Shown: positions 6,394-7,214 of the stretch, piece after piece
Numbering within the stretch: the first letter of the stretch is position 1
Layout of the letters: each line of letters opens with the position of its first letter
DNA from: Candidatus Zixiibacteriota bacterium
GTDB lineage: Bacteria; Zixibacteria; MSB-5A5; CAIYYT01
Direction: 5' to 3'
Assembly (NCBI GenBank): GCA_963205155.1
Contig: CAUJJY010000125.1
Location: forward strand, 1-7,214
DNA length: 7,214 nt
Made by a program: the position numbers and the translations under genes
Notes under the pieces: generated by a model
Told to the model about the DNA's origin: nothing
Seen by the model: the letters and a program-made list of their open reading frames with translations, nothing else
Databases searched by the model: none

Positions 6394-7214
6394 ATGAATA
6401 GAGGCTGCGTGAAAGCCGGTGCACCGTATGCAAACGGATACCTGAGCGCTATTTCGATAGCCTGCATTGCTGTTGTTGTGGTGACGATGTTCTTTGGTTA
6501 TCGGAACATGCAACAGGATGACAGCTATATCTTCTATTCCTACGCGAAGAACATTGCAGACGGAGACGGGTACGTCTTCAATATTGGGGAACGGGTCAAT
6601 GCGACCACCTCTCCGCTCTACACGCTCCTGCTGGCATTGATCTATAAAGTCTTCAGCTTTCTCCCGTTTATGACTTTGCCGTTAATCGGCAGACTCGTCG
6701 GAGGCGTCAGCCTGTTGTTCCTCTGCTACTTCCTGACTGTCTGCTTCCGGGAAAGAGACGAATCATTTTTTGGTTACCTAATCCCGTTGGTGCTGCTAGC
6801 CAATCCGCTTCTAACTAACGCCCTTGGCCTGGAGCTGTTTCTATCAATGATGCTTGGAGTAGCCGCAGTGTCGCACTATGTGAAGGGAAAGTACTCTGCT
6901 TCCGCACTCTTCTGTTCTCTGGCAGTTCTGGCACGGCCCGACATGGTCATAGTGGCGTTTCTGGTATTGCTGCATTACATAGTTCGTCACCGCCGTCTGC
7001 CAGGAGTAGTTGCCTCGGTGCTCTTTTGCTTGCCGATCGGGATATGGTTGGTCTTCAGTTGGTTCTATTTCGGGAGTCTTTTGCCTTCCACTTTGGCGGC
7101 AAAACTGGTGCAAACCGAGGCTGAGCTCTGGGGTGGGCAGTATGCCCTCCTTGAGGGCTTGTTTTCTGCCTCCAATTGGTACGTCGGAATGGTGACTCGA
7201 GACATTGTGCCGGT
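6394..7214 (+). CDS. GT-C fold glycosyltransferase, N-terminal part (3' end outside window)
   Basis: The frame runs open from an ATG at 6394 to the window edge, 273 residues, with an in-frame stop upstream at 6361. It has the features of GT-C membrane glycosyltransferases, which move sugars from polyprenyl-phosphate donors onto acceptors outside the cytoplasmic membrane. The first helix (about 16-36) is followed by the catalytic-type acidic pair in QQDDSYIFYSYAKN (40-53) and by GYVFNIGERVNATTSPLY (59-76), a characteristic loop. GLELF (145-149), LARPDM (179-184) and YFGSLLPSTLAAK (225-237) match the later conserved points of this family. About six to seven hydrophobic segments are seen so far. 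Acceptor and sugar cannot be told. The Shine-Dalgarno is poor; a GTG at 6409 with AGAGG at 6400-6404 is an alternative start. Codon use differs from nuoM: four ATA, four CTA and three AGA codons. This suggests a different expression level or origin. Confidence 0.85.
   Translation, partial: MNRGCVKAGAPYANGYLSAISIACIAVVVVTMFFGYRNMQQDDSYIFYSYAKNIADGDGYVFNIGERVNATTSPLYTLLLALIYKVFSFLPFMTLPLIGRLVGGVSLLFLCYFLTVCFRERDESFFGYLIPLVLLANPLLTNALGLELFLSMMLGVAAVSHYVKGKYSASALFCSLAVLARPDMVIVAFLVLLHYIVRHRRLPGVVASVLFCLPIGIWLVFSWFYFGSLLPSTLAAKLVQTEAELWGGQYALLEGLFSASNWYVGMVTRDIVP

Noticed and set aside
6844..7113. 89-codon open frame on the - strand inside the glycosyltransferase
   Set aside because: No recognisable motif, and it overlaps the well-supported + strand glycosyltransferase frame.

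Overview
This is a contiguous piece of a bacterial chromosome with roughly even base composition. All genes lie on the + strand and are packed closely. It carries the 3' end of a respiratory complex I (nuo) operon followed by four non-nuo genes. The presence of complex I, a DUF502 membrane protein and a TerC/Alx protein fits a free-living, diderm-type bacterium. Nothing here fixes the phylum. An FCB-group, Zixibacteria-like or deltaproteobacterial origin is only a guess.

Layout: (1) 1-606, the C-terminal third of nuoL, cut by the window edge. (2) 631-2130, nuoM. (3) 2134-3603, nuoN. These three are the antiporter-like, proton-pumping membrane subunits of complex I, in the usual L-M-N order, 24 and 3 bases apart, and they end the operon. 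(4) 3604-3660, a short spacer with a well-formed sigma70-like promoter (17-base spacing) followed by a small hairpin and T5 run that abut the next start codon. (5) 3661-4299, a DUF502 (COG2928) two-helix membrane protein. (6) 4296-5201, a PTS EIIA (type 2) domain fused to two CBS domains. It most likely starts at a TTG that overlaps the DUF502 stop, so the two genes look translationally coupled. (7) 5202-5286, a spacer with an exact 10-base direct repeat. (8) 5287-6243, a TerC/Alx-family membrane protein. (9) 6244-6393, a 150-base spacer with overlapping inverted repeats and a T-rich stretch, probably a terminator. (10) 6394 to the window end, the N-terminal 273 residues of a GT-C type polyprenyl-phosphate-sugar glycosyltransferase, open at the 3' edge.

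NuoL, NuoM and NuoN work together in the membrane arm of complex I; the catalytic Glu/Lys residues of NuoM and NuoN are all present. The DUF502 and EIIA-CBS pair probably forms a separate small transcription unit. Its function is unknown, though the EIIA and CBS domains suggest response to phosphorylation state and adenine nucleotides. TerC/Alx is likely a metal (Mn-type) homeostasis protein. The glycosyltransferase has distinctly different codon use and probably begins a new, perhaps accessory, surface-polysaccharide region. I see no CRISPR array, transposase, tRNA or rRNA, and no convincing undescribed multi-gene system. The most unusual points are regulatory.
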